Part shown: one piece after another, positions 17,984 to 26,615 of the stretch
How positions within the stretch are numbered: position 1 is the stretch's first letter
Layout of the letters: the number at the start of each line of letters is the position of its first letter
Assembly: GCA_039808885.1 (NCBI GenBank)
Contig: JBDHTX010000003.1
Coordinates: forward strand, 62,001 to 126,000
DNA from: Dongia_A sp039808885
GTDB lineage: Bacteria > Pseudomonadota > Alphaproteobacteria > Dongiales > Dongiaceae
DNA length: 64,000 nucleotides
Reading direction: 5' to 3'
Notes under the pieces: model-generated
The model's database searches: none
Seen by the model: the letters and a program-made list of their open reading frames with translations, nothing else
Told to the model about the DNA's origin: nothing
Translations under genes and position numbers: made by a program

Positions 17984-19615
17984 ATGAGCCCCGTCACCAC
18001 CTCCCACAGCTACGGCCATGACGATCACGGCGATCACAAGCCGGGATTCTTCGTGCGTTGGTTCTACTCCACCAACCACAAGGACATCGGCACGCTCTAC
18101 CTGATCTTCGCGATCATCGCCGGCCTGATCGGCGGCGCCTTCTCGATCTACATGCGCGCCGAGCTGATGCATCCGGGCATCCAGTATTTCGGCACCGACG
18201 AATCGCCCGACGGGCAGCATTGGAACGTGGTGATCACCGCCCACGCGCTGATCATGATCTTCTTCACCGTCATGCCGGCGCTGATCGGCGGCTTCGGCAA
18301 CTGGTTCGTGCCGCTGATGATCGGCGCTCCCGACATGGCCTTCCCGCGCATGAACAACATCAGCTACTGGCTGACCGTGGTGGCCTTCATCATGCTGGCG
18401 AGCTCGTCGCTGGTCGATGGCGGCGCCGGCACCGGCTGGACGCTCTATCCGCCGCTCTCCAGCGACACCTACCAGGGCGGCCGCGCCGTCGACATGGCGA
18501 TCTTCTCCATGCACATGGCGGGCGCGGCATCGATCCTCGGCGCCATCAACTTCATCACCACCATCTTCAACATGCGCGCGCCGGGCATGACGCTGCACAA
18601 GATGCCGCTGTTCGTCTGGTCGGTGCTGGTGACCGCCTTCCTGCTGCTGCTGTCGCTGCCGGTCTTCGGCGGCGCCATCACCATGCTGCTGACCGACCGC
18701 AATTTCGGCTCCAACTTCTTCAAGCCGGAAGGCGGCGGCGACCCGCTGCTGTTCCAGCACCTGTTCTGGTTCTTCGGCCACCCCGAAGTGTACATCCTGA
18801 TCCTGCCGGGCTTCGGCATCGTCAGCCAGGTGGTCTCCACCTTCTCGAAGAAGCCGGTCTTCGGCTATCTCGGCATGGCCTACGCCATGGTGGCGATCGG
18901 CGTGGTCGGCTTCGTCGTGTGGGCGCACCACATGTACACGGTCGGCATGAACGTCGACACGCGCGCCTATTTCATGGCCGCCACGATGGTCATCGCGGTG
19001 CCGACGGGCGTGAAGATCTTCTCCTGGATCGCGACGATGTGGGGCGGCTCGATCCGCTTCGACACACCGATGCTGTTCGCGGTCGGCCTGATCTTCCTGT
19101 TCACCATCGGCGGCGTCACCGGCGTGGTGCTGTCGAACGCCCCGATCGACGTGGCCTTCCATGACACCTACTACGTGGTGGCGCATTTCCACTACGTGCT
19201 CAGCCTCGGCGCCGTGTTCGCCATCTTCTGCGGCTTCTACTACTGGATCGGCAAGATGTCGGGCCGGCAGTACCCGGAATGGGCGGGTAAGCTGCACTTC
19301 TGGACCACCTTCATCGGCGTCAACCTGACCTTCTTCCCGCAGCACTTCCTTGGGCTGCAGGGCATGCCGCGGCGCTATCCGGACTATCCGGAGGCCTTCG
19401 CCTTCTGGAACCTGATTTCGTCGTACGGCTCCTATCTCTCCTACGCCAGCACGCTGTTCTTCGTCGGCGTCGCCCTCTACACGGTGGTCGCGGGCCGCAA
19501 ATGCGCCGACAACCCGTGGGGCGTTGGCGCCACGACCCTGGAATGGACGGTGAGCTCGCCGCCGCCGTTCCACACCTTCGAGACCCTGCCCCAGTTCAAG
19601 GGCGAGGCCCACTGA
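17984..19615 (+). CDS. ctaD: Cytochrome c oxidase subunit I
   Basis: 543-residue catalytic subunit with 12 predicted membrane helices. The CuB/K-channel segment HPEVYILILPGFG and the haem-ligand HFHYVLSLGA are intact, as in aa3 oxidases. It reduces oxygen to water and pumps protons. The length is usual. A perfect 15-base inverted repeat follows the stop codon, before ctaB. Confidence 0.98.
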   Translation: MSPVTTSHSYGHDDHGDHKPGFFVRWFYSTNHKDIGTLYLIFAIIAGLIGGAFSIYMRAELMHPGIQYFGTDESPDGQHWNVVITAHALIMIFFTVMPALIGGFGNWFVPLMIGAPDMAFPRMNNISYWLTVVAFIMLASSSLVDGGAGTGWTLYPPLSSDTYQGGRAVDMAIFSMHMAGAASILGAINFITTIFNMRAPGMTLHKMPLFVWSVLVTAFLLLLSLPVFGGAITMLLTDRNFGSNFFKPEGGGDPLLFQHLFWFFGHPEVYILILPGFGIVSQVVSTFSKKPVFGYLGMAYAMVAIGVVGFVVWAHHMYTVGMNVDTRAYFMAATMVIAVPTGVKIFSWIATMWGGSIRFDTPMLFAVGLIFLFTIGGVTGVVLSNAPIDVAFHDTYYVVAHFHYVLSLGAVFAIFCGFYYWIGKMSGRQYPEWAGKLHFWTTFIGVNLTFFPQHFLGLQGMPRRYPDYPEAFAFWNLISSYGSYLSYASTLFFVGVALYTVVAGRKCADNPWGVGATTLEWTVSSPPPFHTFETLPQFKGEAH

Positions 19616-19621
19616 GGTGAA

Positions 19622-19656
19622 TTGAACGGCGGCGGGAACGACCCGCCGCCGTTCAA
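19622..19656 (+). other. Perfect 15-bp intercistronic hairpin between ctaD and ctaB
   Basis: TTGAACGGCGGCGGG at 19622-19636 pairs exactly with CCCGCCGCCGTTCAA at 19642-19656 around an AACGA loop. No T-tract follows, so it is more likely an mRNA-stabilising or attenuating element that sets subunit I above the assembly genes than a full terminator. Confidence 0.8.
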
Positions 19657-19673
19657 GCAATGCAAGCAGTGAC

Positions 19674-20669
19674 ATGAACCGCACCAACGAGAGCACCGCG
19701 CTGCCGCAGGACCAGATGGACGTCGCGTTCGTCCAGGCCGGCGCGCGCGTGCGCGACTTCGTCTCGCTGCTGAAGCTGCGGGTGATGTCGCTGGTGGTGT
19801 TCTCCGGTTTCGCCGGCCTCGTGGTGGCGCCGGGTGATCTGCATCCGCTCATCGCCATCGTGGCCGTGCTGTGCATCGCGGTCGGCGCCGGCGCGTCGGG
19901 CGCGATCAACATGTGGTTCGACCGCGACATCGACGCGGTCATGAACCGGACCTGCGGCCGACCGATTCCGCGCGGCTATATCGAGCCCGAGGCGGCCTTG
20001 AGTTTCGGCCTGGTGCTGGCGGTTTTCTCGGTGCTGCTGATGGGCATCGCCGTCAACTGGGTGGCGGCGGCGCTGCTCGCCTTCACCATCCTCTTCTATG
20101 TCTTCGTCTACACCATGTGGCTGAAGCGCCGCACGCCGCAGAACATCGTCATCGGCGGCGCTGCCGGCGCCTTCCCGCCGATGATCGGCTGGGCGGCGGT
20201 GACCGGCGACATCAGCCTCGCCTCGATCTCGCTGTTCCTGCTCATCTTCATGTGGACGCCGCCGCATTTCTGGGCCCTGGCCCTGTTCCGCGAAGGCGAC
20301 TATGCGAAGGCCGGCGTGCCGATGATGCCGGTGGTGGTGGGCCAGCGTTCGACCAAGCGGCAGATGCTGGCCTATACGCTGCTGCTGCTGCCGATCGCGC
20401 TGATGCCGGCGGTGCTGGGTGTCGCCGGCTGGCTCTATGTCGCCGTGGCGCTGGCGCTCAATGTCGCCTTCATCGGCCACGCTGTCGCCGTGCTGCAGGA
20501 GCCCGAAGCCGCGCTGCCCGGGCGGCGTGCCGGCAAGGGCGGCCATCGCGCCGCCAAGGCCATGTTCGGCTTTTCCCTGATCTATCTGTTCGCCCATTTC
20601 GCGGCGCTGATCCTCGATCGCGCCCCGGGCCTGGCTGGCATGGTGCCGTGGGAGCGTCTGCTGCCATGA
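19674..20669 (+). CDS. ctaB: Protoheme IX farnesyltransferase (haem O synthase)
   Basis: 331-residue UbiA-family prenyltransferase with the metal-diphosphate motif NMWFDRDIDAVMNRT and nine or so membrane helices. It farnesylates haem b to haem O, the precursor of the haem A used by CtaD. Its stop overlaps the start of the tiny ctaF-like gene (ATGA). The first 30 residues are hydrophilic and end before the first helix, as is common in the family. Confidence 0.97.
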   Translation: MNRTNESTALPQDQMDVAFVQAGARVRDFVSLLKLRVMSLVVFSGFAGLVVAPGDLHPLIAIVAVLCIAVGAGASGAINMWFDRDIDAVMNRTCGRPIPRGYIEPEAALSFGLVLAVFSVLLMGIAVNWVAAALLAFTILFYVFVYTMWLKRRTPQNIVIGGAAGAFPPMIGWAAVTGDISLASISLFLLIFMWTPPHFWALALFREGDYAKAGVPMMPVVVGQRSTKRQMLAYTLLLLPIALMPAVLGVAGWLYVAVALALNVAFIGHAVAVLQEPEAALPGRRAGKGGHRAAKAMFGFSLIYLFAHFAALILDRAPGLAGMVPWERLLP

Positions 20670-20806
20670 TCGCGCCGAACACCTCGTCGATCGAGCAGGA
20701 GCGCCGGCGCCGCCAACGGGCGCGCAACTGGGCGATTTTCGTCGCTTTGGCGGCCTTCGTGGCGATCGTCTACGTCGTCACCCTGGTCAAGCTGAAGGGG
20801 GGCTGA
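20666..20806 (+). CDS. CtaF/CoxF-like small membrane protein of the oxidase operon
   Basis: 46-residue protein with an arginine-rich N-terminal half (EQERRRRQRARN) and one membrane helix (WAIFVALAAFVAIVYVVTLV). Small single-helix proteins of this kind sit between ctaB and ctaG in many alphaproteobacteria. The ATG overlaps the ctaB stop codon, and ctaG begins four bases after its own stop, so it is embedded in the operon. Its exact role in oxidase assembly is unknown. Call rests on position, topology and spacing. Confidence 0.82.
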   Translation: MIAPNTSSIEQERRRRQRARNWAIFVALAAFVAIVYVVTLVKLKGG

Positions 20807-20810
20807 GGCG

Positions 20811-21455
20811 ATGCAGCAGCCCAGTACCGCCCAGGCCGCCCGGCAGCGCCGCAACCTCAACACGCTCATGGTGCTGGTCGGCGTGGTCGCCTTCATGACC
20901 GGCCTCGCCTATGCCTCGGTGCCGCTCTATCGGCTGTTCTGCCAGGTGACCGGCTATGGCGGCACGCCACAACGGGCCGACATCGCGCCCGGCGCCGTGA
21001 CGGACCGCGTGGTGCGGGTGACCTTCACCGCCGATGTCGCCAATGGCCTCGGCTGGAACTTCCAGCCGGCGCAGAATTCGCTCGAGCTCAAGGTGGGCGA
21101 GAGCAAGCTCGCCTTCTACGCGGCCGAGAACCTGGAAAAGACTCCGGTCACCGGCCAGGCGGTGTTCAACGTTTCGCCGGACACCTTCGGACCGTACTTC
21201 ACCAAGATCGAATGCTTCTGCTTCAAGCAGCAGACCCTGGCGCCCGGCCAGAAGGTGGAGATGCCGGTGAGCTTCTTCATCGACCCGGCGATCCTGAACG
21301 ACCCGGAGCTGAAGAACATCAACAACGTCACGCTGTCCTACACCTTCTTCCGTGCCGCGACCCAGGAGGGCGCGCCGGATCAGGAGCTTGGGCAGGGCGA
21401 GACCACTGCGATCAAGGCGGCGGCTGGCGAGGCGCCGGCCGCTCCGGTAAACTGA
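20811..21455 (+). CDS. ctaG: Cytochrome c oxidase assembly protein CtaG (Cox11)
   Basis: 214-residue copper chaperone with one N-terminal membrane helix (about residues 20-42, ending PLYRLFCQVTGYGG) and a periplasmic immunoglobulin-like domain with the copper-binding CFCF (IECFCFKQQTLAPGQ). It inserts CuB into subunit I. Length and motifs are standard for Cox11. It lies between the ctaF-like gene and ctaE. Confidence 0.97.
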   Translation: MQQPSTAQAARQRRNLNTLMVLVGVVAFMTGLAYASVPLYRLFCQVTGYGGTPQRADIAPGAVTDRVVRVTFTADVANGLGWNFQPAQNSLELKVGESKLAFYAAENLEKTPVTGQAVFNVSPDTFGPYFTKIECFCFKQQTLAPGQKVEMPVSFFIDPAILNDPELKNINNVTLSYTFFRAATQEGAPDQELGQGETTAIKAAAGEAPAAPVN

Positions 21456-21513
21456 GTTCAAGGGCGTTGCCGGCGCCAGCCGGCTGCGTCGGGGGTATTT
21501 TGGGGTAACGAAC

Positions 21514-21536
21514 ATCCGTCCGGGCAACGGGCGGAT
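21514..21536 (+). other. Hairpin in the ctaG-ctaE gap
   Basis: ATCCGTCCG-GGCAA-CGGGCGGAT makes a nine-pair stem with one G-T wobble, ending eight bases before the ctaE ribosome-binding site. It could affect mRNA stability or ctaE translation; no T-tract is present. Confidence 0.5.
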
Positions 21537-21560
21537 TATCGATGAAGGAAGATGGAAGCC

Positions 21561-22409
21561 ATGAGCGCCACTGATACGGCCCACAAACCGAACCACCCGT
21601 ACCATCTGGTCGATCCCAGCCCGTGGCCGCTGGTGGGCTCCATCGCCGCCATCGCGCTGACCTTCGGCCTCGTGCAGTTCATGCACGGCAAGGCCTTCAT
21701 CGCCGGCATCCCGCCGCTGGGCTGGATCGCCCCGGGCGTCGCGCTGCTGCTCGCCACCATGTTCCTGTGGTGGCTCGACGTGGTGAAGGAGGCCGAGCAC
21801 CAGGGCCATCATACCGGCGTGGTGCAGATCGGCCTGCGCTACGGCATGGCGCTGTTCATCGCCTCGGAAGTGATGTTCTTCGCCGCCTTCTTCTGGGCCT
21901 TCTTCGACGCGTCGCTGTTCCCCAAGGAGGCGATCGGCGGCGTGTGGCCGCCCAAGGGCTTCGAGACCTTCGATCCGTTCAGCCTGCCGCTGCTGAACAC
22001 GCTGATCCTGCTGACCTCCGGCTGCACCGTCACCTGGGCGCACCACGCGCTGCGCGAGGGCGACCGCAAGGGCCTGATCCACGGCCTGTCGCTGACCGTG
22101 CTGCTCGGCCTGCTGTTCACCTGCGTGCAGGCCTACGAATATGCCCACGCCCCGTACGGCTTCAAGGACACCGTCTTCGCCTCGACCTTCTTCATGGCGA
22201 CCGGATTCCACGGCTTCCACGTGATCGTCGGCACCACCTTCCTGATCGTCTGCCTGATCCGCTCGATCAAGGGGCACTTCACCCCGGATCACCACTTCGG
22301 CTTCGAGGCGGCCGCCTGGTACTGGCACTTCGTCGACGTCGTGTGGCTGTTCCTGTTCATCTTCGTCTACATCTGGGGCGGCGCCAACGCGCCGCATCCG
22401 ATGCATTGA
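21561..22409 (+). CDS. ctaE: Cytochrome c oxidase subunit III
   Basis: 282-residue subunit III with seven predicted helices and the conserved SEVMFFAAFFWAFFDASLFP and FYVATGFHG-like stretch (FFMATGFHGFHVIVG), plus the final WYWHFVDVVWLFLF. It stabilises the oxidase core. The ATG at 21561 is nine bases after AAGGAAG; an ATG at 21552 overlaps that site and is less likely. Confidence 0.97.
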   Translation: MSATDTAHKPNHPYHLVDPSPWPLVGSIAAIALTFGLVQFMHGKAFIAGIPPLGWIAPGVALLLATMFLWWLDVVKEAEHQGHHTGVVQIGLRYGMALFIASEVMFFAAFFWAFFDASLFPKEAIGGVWPPKGFETFDPFSLPLLNTLILLTSGCTVTWAHHALREGDRKGLIHGLSLTVLLGLLFTCVQAYEYAHAPYGFKDTVFASTFFMATGFHGFHVIVGTTFLIVCLIRSIKGHFTPDHHFGFEAAAWYWHFVDVVWLFLFIFVYIWGGANAPHPMH

Positions 22410-22458
22410 CCGGGCGAAGCGCGCCGCAAGCTCTCGAACCTGATCTGGCGAGGCCGTG

Positions 22459-22800
22459 ATGGCCTCGCCGGTCGCCACCGGATTGCAATGCCGCTGCCCG
22501 CGCTGCGGGCGCGGCAGGCTTTTCGCCGGCTATCTGACCCTGGTCGAGAAATGCGAGTCCTGCGGGCTCGACCTGCGCGCCATGGACAGCGGCGATGGCC
22601 CGGCCTTCTTCGTCATGTTCCTGGTCCTGATCGTGACGGTGCCGCTGGTCTTCCTGGTCTGGGCCGTGTTCGAGCCGCCGATCTGGGTCCATATGGTGCT
22701 GTGGCCGGTGGTCATCCTCGGGCTTTCGCTCTGGTTGCTGCGGCCGGCCAAGGGGATCATGGTGGCGCTGCAATTCAAGCATCGCGCCGGCCAGAACTGA
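22459..22800 (+). CDS. DUF983 membrane protein
   Basis: Protein of about 113 residues with an N-terminal pair of CxxC zinc-ribbon-like motifs (CRCPRCGRGRLF and CESCGLDL) and two membrane helices (about 50-72 and 75-97). DUF983 proteins are regularly found inside alphaproteobacterial oxidase operons, but their role is unknown. A GTG three bases upstream at 22456 is an alternative start. Confidence 0.92.
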   Translation: MASPVATGLQCRCPRCGRGRLFAGYLTLVEKCESCGLDLRAMDSGDGPAFFVMFLVLIVTVPLVFLVWAVFEPPIWVHMVLWPVVILGLSLWLLRPAKGIMVALQFKHRAGQN

Positions 22801-22835
22801 TTTCCGGCATTCATATCATCCGCGACGGCTGACCC

Positions 22836-23555
22836 ATGCTCTCGTCCCTGCGCTTCCGACCGACCCTGTGGCCGACCCTGTTCACCGTCCCGGCGGTGCT
22901 GGCGATGATCGGCCTCTGCGTCTGGCAGGTGCAGCGTCTCTATTGGAAGGAAGCCCTGATCGCCGAGCGCGAGGCAAGGGTCGCCGCCGAGATCGCCCTG
23001 CCCGCGGCCGGTGCCGATCTGAGCCAGGCGGAATTCCACCGCGTGCGCCTGGAGGGGAGCTTCCAGCACGACAAGGAGCTGTTCCTCGGCGCCCGCTCGC
23101 GCAACGGCAATCCCGGCTACCAGATCCTGACCCCCTTCACCCTTACGGATGGCCAGACGGTGCTGGTCAATCGCGGCTGGGTGCCGGTGGAGCGCAAGCT
23201 GCCCGAGGGGCGGGCGGAAGGCCAGATCGCGGGCGCCACGACGGTCGAGGGCGTGCTGCGCCTGCCGCATGAGCGCGCCTTCATGCAGCCGGACAACGAG
23301 CCGCAGCACAACATGTGGTTCTTCGTCGATCTGCCGGCAATGGCGGCGACATCCGGCGCCGCCATCCGCACCGACCTCTATGTCGATGCCGGGCCGGGGG
23401 AGAATCCCGGCGGCTTCCCGATCGGCGGCCAGACCCATATCGAGATGCCGAACGACCATCTGCAATACGCCATCACCTGGGGCTTGCTGGCTGCCGCCCT
23501 GGTGGTCATCTATGTGCTCTATCACCTGAAACTCCAGCGCGAGCGCCAGCCATGA
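22836..23555 (+). CDS. SURF1 family oxidase biogenesis protein
   Basis: 239-residue SURF1 protein with the usual two helices at either end (about 12-32 and 210-230) and an intervening periplasmic domain containing FHRVRLEGSF, LVNRGWVP and a conserved GGFPIGGQTHIEMPNDHLQYAITW block. SURF1 helps insert haem a into subunit I. The stop overlaps the start of the carboxypeptidase gene (ATGA). Confidence 0.96.
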   Translation: MLSSLRFRPTLWPTLFTVPAVLAMIGLCVWQVQRLYWKEALIAEREARVAAEIALPAAGADLSQAEFHRVRLEGSFQHDKELFLGARSRNGNPGYQILTPFTLTDGQTVLVNRGWVPVERKLPEGRAEGQIAGATTVEGVLRLPHERAFMQPDNEPQHNMWFFVDLPAMAATSGAAIRTDLYVDAGPGENPGGFPIGGQTHIEMPNDHLQYAITWGLLAAALVVIYVLYHLKLQRERQP

Positions 23556-25054
23556 CGGCTCCGGTGAATTCCTACGGTCTGCTCGAAACCCGCTTCCGCC
23601 GGCTCTCCGCCCTGCAGGAGGCCGCCGGCATGCTGCATTGGGACATGGCGACGGTGATGCCCGATGGCGGCCGCTCGGCGCGCGCCGAGCAGCTCGCGAC
23701 GATCGAGGTCATCTGCCACGAGGTGCTGACCGCGCCGGAGACCGCCGACCTGCTGGACAGCGCGGAAATGGGCAAGCCGGCGCTCAACGCCTGGCAGCGC
23801 GCCAACCTGGCGGAGATGCGCCGCACCCACACCCACGCCACCGCGCTGGACGCGCAGATGGTGGAGGCGATGAGCCGCGCGGTGACCGCCTGCGAGGCGG
23901 CCTGGCGCGTGGCCCGGCCCAAGGGCGATTTTGCCGGCATCTACCCGTTGCTCTCCGAGGTCCTGAACCTGACCCGCCAATCGGCCGTCGCGCGGGCGGA
24001 GAAGCTCGGCTGTTCGCCCTATGAGGCGCTGATGGACCGTTTCGAGCCGGGCGCGCGCGAGGCGGAGATCGATGCGGTGTTCGCCGATTACGGCGCCTTC
24101 CTGCCGGAATTCCTCGGCCGCGTGCTGGAGCATCAGGCGAGCCTGCCGAAACTGGTCGAGCCCAAGGGGCCGTTCCCCCAGGCGGTGCAGAAGGACCTCG
24201 CCAAGCGAATCATGGCCCAGCTCGGCTTCGACTTCGATCATGGCCGGCTGGACGAGAGCCTGCACCCGTTCTGCGGCGGCGTGCCGGAGGATGTGCGCAT
24301 CACCACGCGCTACAACGAGGACGAATTCGTCCAGTCGCTGATGGGCGTGATCCACGAGACCGGCCACGCGCTCTACGAGCGCCACTTGCCGGCCGATTGG
24401 CGGCTGCAGCCGGTCGGCCAGGCGCGCGGCATGGTGATCCACGAAAGCCAGTCGCTGCTGATGGAGATGCAGGCCTGCCGCAGCGCCGCCTTCTGCAAGT
24501 ATCTCTCCGGCCAGCTGCGCCAGACCTTTCCCGGCAACGATGCCGCCTTCACGCCCGACAACCTGCGCCGCATCTACAGCCGGGTGCAGCCGGGCTTCAT
24601 CCGCGTCGAGGCGGACGAGGTCACCTATCCGGCCCATGTCATCCTGCGCTATCGCATCGAGCAGGCGCTGATCCGCGGCGACCTGCTTCTGGCCGACGTG
24701 CCGGCGGCGTGGAACGAGAGCTTCAAGAAGCTGCTCGGCCTCGACGTGCCCGGCGACCGCGAGGGCTGCCTGCAGGACATCCACTGGTTCGACGGCGCCT
24801 TCGGCTATTTCCCCTGCTACAGCCTGGGCGCCATGACCGCGGCGCAGTTCTTCGAGGCCGCCTGCAAGGCGAAGCCGGAGATCCCGGCCGAGATCGAGCA
24901 GGGGCGCTTCGCCACCCTGCAGGGTTGGTTGCATGCCAACGTGCACGAACTGGGCTCCCGCCTCTCCACCCGCGAGATCGTCGCCAAGGCGACCGGCCGG
25001 CCGCTGGATATCGCGGTGTTCAAGCGGCATCTGGAGCAGCGCTATCTGAACTAG
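23552..25054 (+). CDS. M32 family metallocarboxypeptidase
   Basis: 500-residue carboxypeptidase Taq-type enzyme. The zinc motif HETGH is near residue 269, preceded by the family stretch DVRITTRYNEDEF, and followed by MVIHESQSLLMEMQ and IRVEADEVTYPAHVILRY. It removes C-terminal residues from peptides in the cytosol. The four-base overlap with the SURF1 gene suggests it is the last gene of the oxidase operon, with no obvious functional link. A repeat and a strong hairpin follow it. Confidence 0.95.
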   Translation: MTAPVNSYGLLETRFRRLSALQEAAGMLHWDMATVMPDGGRSARAEQLATIEVICHEVLTAPETADLLDSAEMGKPALNAWQRANLAEMRRTHTHATALDAQMVEAMSRAVTACEAAWRVARPKGDFAGIYPLLSEVLNLTRQSAVARAEKLGCSPYEALMDRFEPGAREAEIDAVFADYGAFLPEFLGRVLEHQASLPKLVEPKGPFPQAVQKDLAKRIMAQLGFDFDHGRLDESLHPFCGGVPEDVRITTRYNEDEFVQSLMGVIHETGHALYERHLPADWRLQPVGQARGMVIHESQSLLMEMQACRSAAFCKYLSGQLRQTFPGNDAAFTPDNLRRIYSRVQPGFIRVEADEVTYPAHVILRYRIEQALIRGDLLLADVPAAWNESFKKLLGLDVPGDREGCLQDIHWFDGAFGYFPCYSLGAMTAAQFFEAACKAKPEIPAEIEQGRFATLQGWLHANVHELGSRLSTREIVAKATGRPLDIAVFKRHLEQRYLN

Positions 25055-25060
25055 GCGATA

Positions 25061-25088
25061 ATCCCTTCCCCAGGCTCGGGGAGGGAAC
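25061..25088. repeat. CCCTTCCCC/GGGGAGGG palindromic element, family B copy 1
   Basis: CCCTTCCCC-AGGCT-CGGGGAGGGA forms a dyad just after the carboxypeptidase gene. Related elements lie at 31971-32248, 57860-57982 and 59107-59250. Confidence 0.65.
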
Positions 25089-25122
25089 TCCAGCCGCCAT
25101 GCCCCCCGGGCAACGCGAATAC

Positions 25123-25146
25123 CCCGAAAACTCACTGGTTTTCGGG
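25123..25146 (+). terminator. Nine-bp hairpin upstream of thrC
   Basis: CCCGAAAAC-TCACTG-GTTTTCGGG is a perfect nine-pair stem followed by CCTTCTTG. It lies between the end of the carboxypeptidase gene and thrC and could end the oxidase transcript or act in the thrC leader. I see no threonine-rich leader peptide. Confidence 0.45.
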
Positions 25147-25208
25147 CCTTCTTGCGGCAAAGCTGGGCGCTCTTTAAGGTCTGGCCGCGAACGACTTCGA
25201 GGTTTTCC

Positions 25209-26615
25209 TTGCGCTACGTATCGACCCGCGGCGCCGCCCCGGCGCTGAGCTTCACCGATGTCCTGCTGGCCGGCCTGGCCCGCGATGGCGGCCTCTACGT
25301 GCCGGAAACCTGGCCCCGGCTGACCGCCGCCGAGATTCGCGCCCTGCGCGGCCTGAGCTATGAGGAGATCGCGCTCCGCGTCATGCGCCCCTTCGTCGGC
25401 GGCGAGATCGCCGATGCCGATCTGAAGGCCATGATCGACGCGGCCTATGGCGCCTTCCGCCACCAGGCGGTGGCGCCCCTGAAGCAGCTCGACGACAATC
25501 TCTGGCTGATGGAGCAGTTCCACGGGCCGACCCTGGCCTTCAAGGACCTGGCGCTGCAACTGGTCGGCCGGCTCTACGACCATGTGCTGGGCAGGCAGGG
25601 CAAGCGCGTCACCATCATCGGCGCCACTTCGGGCGACACCGGCTCGGCGGCGCTGGAAGCCTGCCGCGACCGCGGCGCCATCGACATCTTCATCCTGCAC
25701 CCCAAGGGCCGCGTCTCCGAGGTGCAGCGCCGGCAGATGACGACGATCCCCTCGGCCAATGTCTTCAACATCGCCATCGAAGGCTCCTTCGACGATTGCC
25801 AGGACATGGTGAAGGCGATGTTCAACGACCACGCCTTCCGCGACAGCATCAACATGTCGGCGGTGAATTCGATCAACTGGGCCCGGGTGATGGCCCAGGT
25901 CGTCTACTACGTGGTTGCCGCCGTGGCGCTGGGCGCGCCCGACCGGCGCATCGGCTTCGCCGTGCCGTCGGGGAATTTCGGCAACATCTTCGCCGGCTAC
26001 GTGGCGCGGCAGATGGGCCTCGATCTGGCGCCGCTCATCGTCGGCGCGAACCGCAACGACATCCTGGCACGCTTCTTCACCTCCGGCCGCATGGAGATCG
26101 CCGAGGTGGTGCCGAGCCTGTCGCCCAGCATGGACATCCAGGTCTCGTCGAACCTGGAGCGGCTGCTGTTCGACCTGTTCGATCGCGACGGCCAGCGCCT
26201 CGCCGCCGCGATGACCGAATTCCGCAAGAGCGGGAAGTTCGTGGCGCCCGAGGCGGGCTGGGCGAAGGTCAAGGGCCTGTTCCGCGCCGCTTCGCTCGAT
26301 GACGAGGGCACGCTTGCCATGATGCGCGAGCTCCATCGCACGACCGGCGAGCTGATCGATCCGCACAGCGCCATCGGCATCCACGCGGCGATGACGTGTC
26401 GCGGCGATGCCGAGACGCCCATCGTGGCGCTGGCGACCGCGCACCCGGCCAAGTTCCCCGATGCGGTGGAGCGCGCCACGGGAATCAGGCCGGCCCTGCC
26501 GGCCTTTCTCGCCGACCTGCACGATCGGCCGGAGCGGGTCTCGGCCTTGCCCAACAATGTCCGCACGGTGCAGGATTACGTCCTGTCGCACCGGCGCAAC
26601 GATCGGAACCCTTGA
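25209..26615 (+). CDS. thrC: Threonine synthase
   Basis: 468-residue PLP enzyme converting O-phosphohomoserine to threonine. The PLP lysine is near residue 111 (TLAFKDLALQ), with ATSGDTGSAALEAC as phosphate-binding loop and SGNFGN later. The start is a TTG at 25209 with GAGG six bases upstream; the protein begins LRYVSTRG, which matches family N-termini (YxSTRG). The M16 peptidase gene starts on the last base of its stop codon. thrB lies elsewhere in the window, at 32.7-33.7 kb. Confidence 0.96.
   Translation: MRYVSTRGAAPALSFTDVLLAGLARDGGLYVPETWPRLTAAEIRALRGLSYEEIALRVMRPFVGGEIADADLKAMIDAAYGAFRHQAVAPLKQLDDNLWLMEQFHGPTLAFKDLALQLVGRLYDHVLGRQGKRVTIIGATSGDTGSAALEACRDRGAIDIFILHPKGRVSEVQRRQMTTIPSANVFNIAIEGSFDDCQDMVKAMFNDHAFRDSINMSAVNSINWARVMAQVVYYVVAAVALGAPDRRIGFAVPSGNFGNIFAGYVARQMGLDLAPLIVGANRNDILARFFTSGRMEIAEVVPSLSPSMDIQVSSNLERLLFDLFDRDGQRLAAAMTEFRKSGKFVAPEAGWAKVKGLFRAASLDDEGTLAMMRELHRTTGELIDPHSAIGIHAAMTCRGDAETPIVALATAHPAKFPDAVERATGIRPALPAFLADLHDRPERVSALPNNVRTVQDYVLSHRRNDRNP

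Noticed and set aside
16970..19942. 990-codon open frame on the minus strand
   Set aside because: Antisense shadow of ctaC and ctaD, whose products are unmistakable; rich in His, Asp and Arg with no motif.
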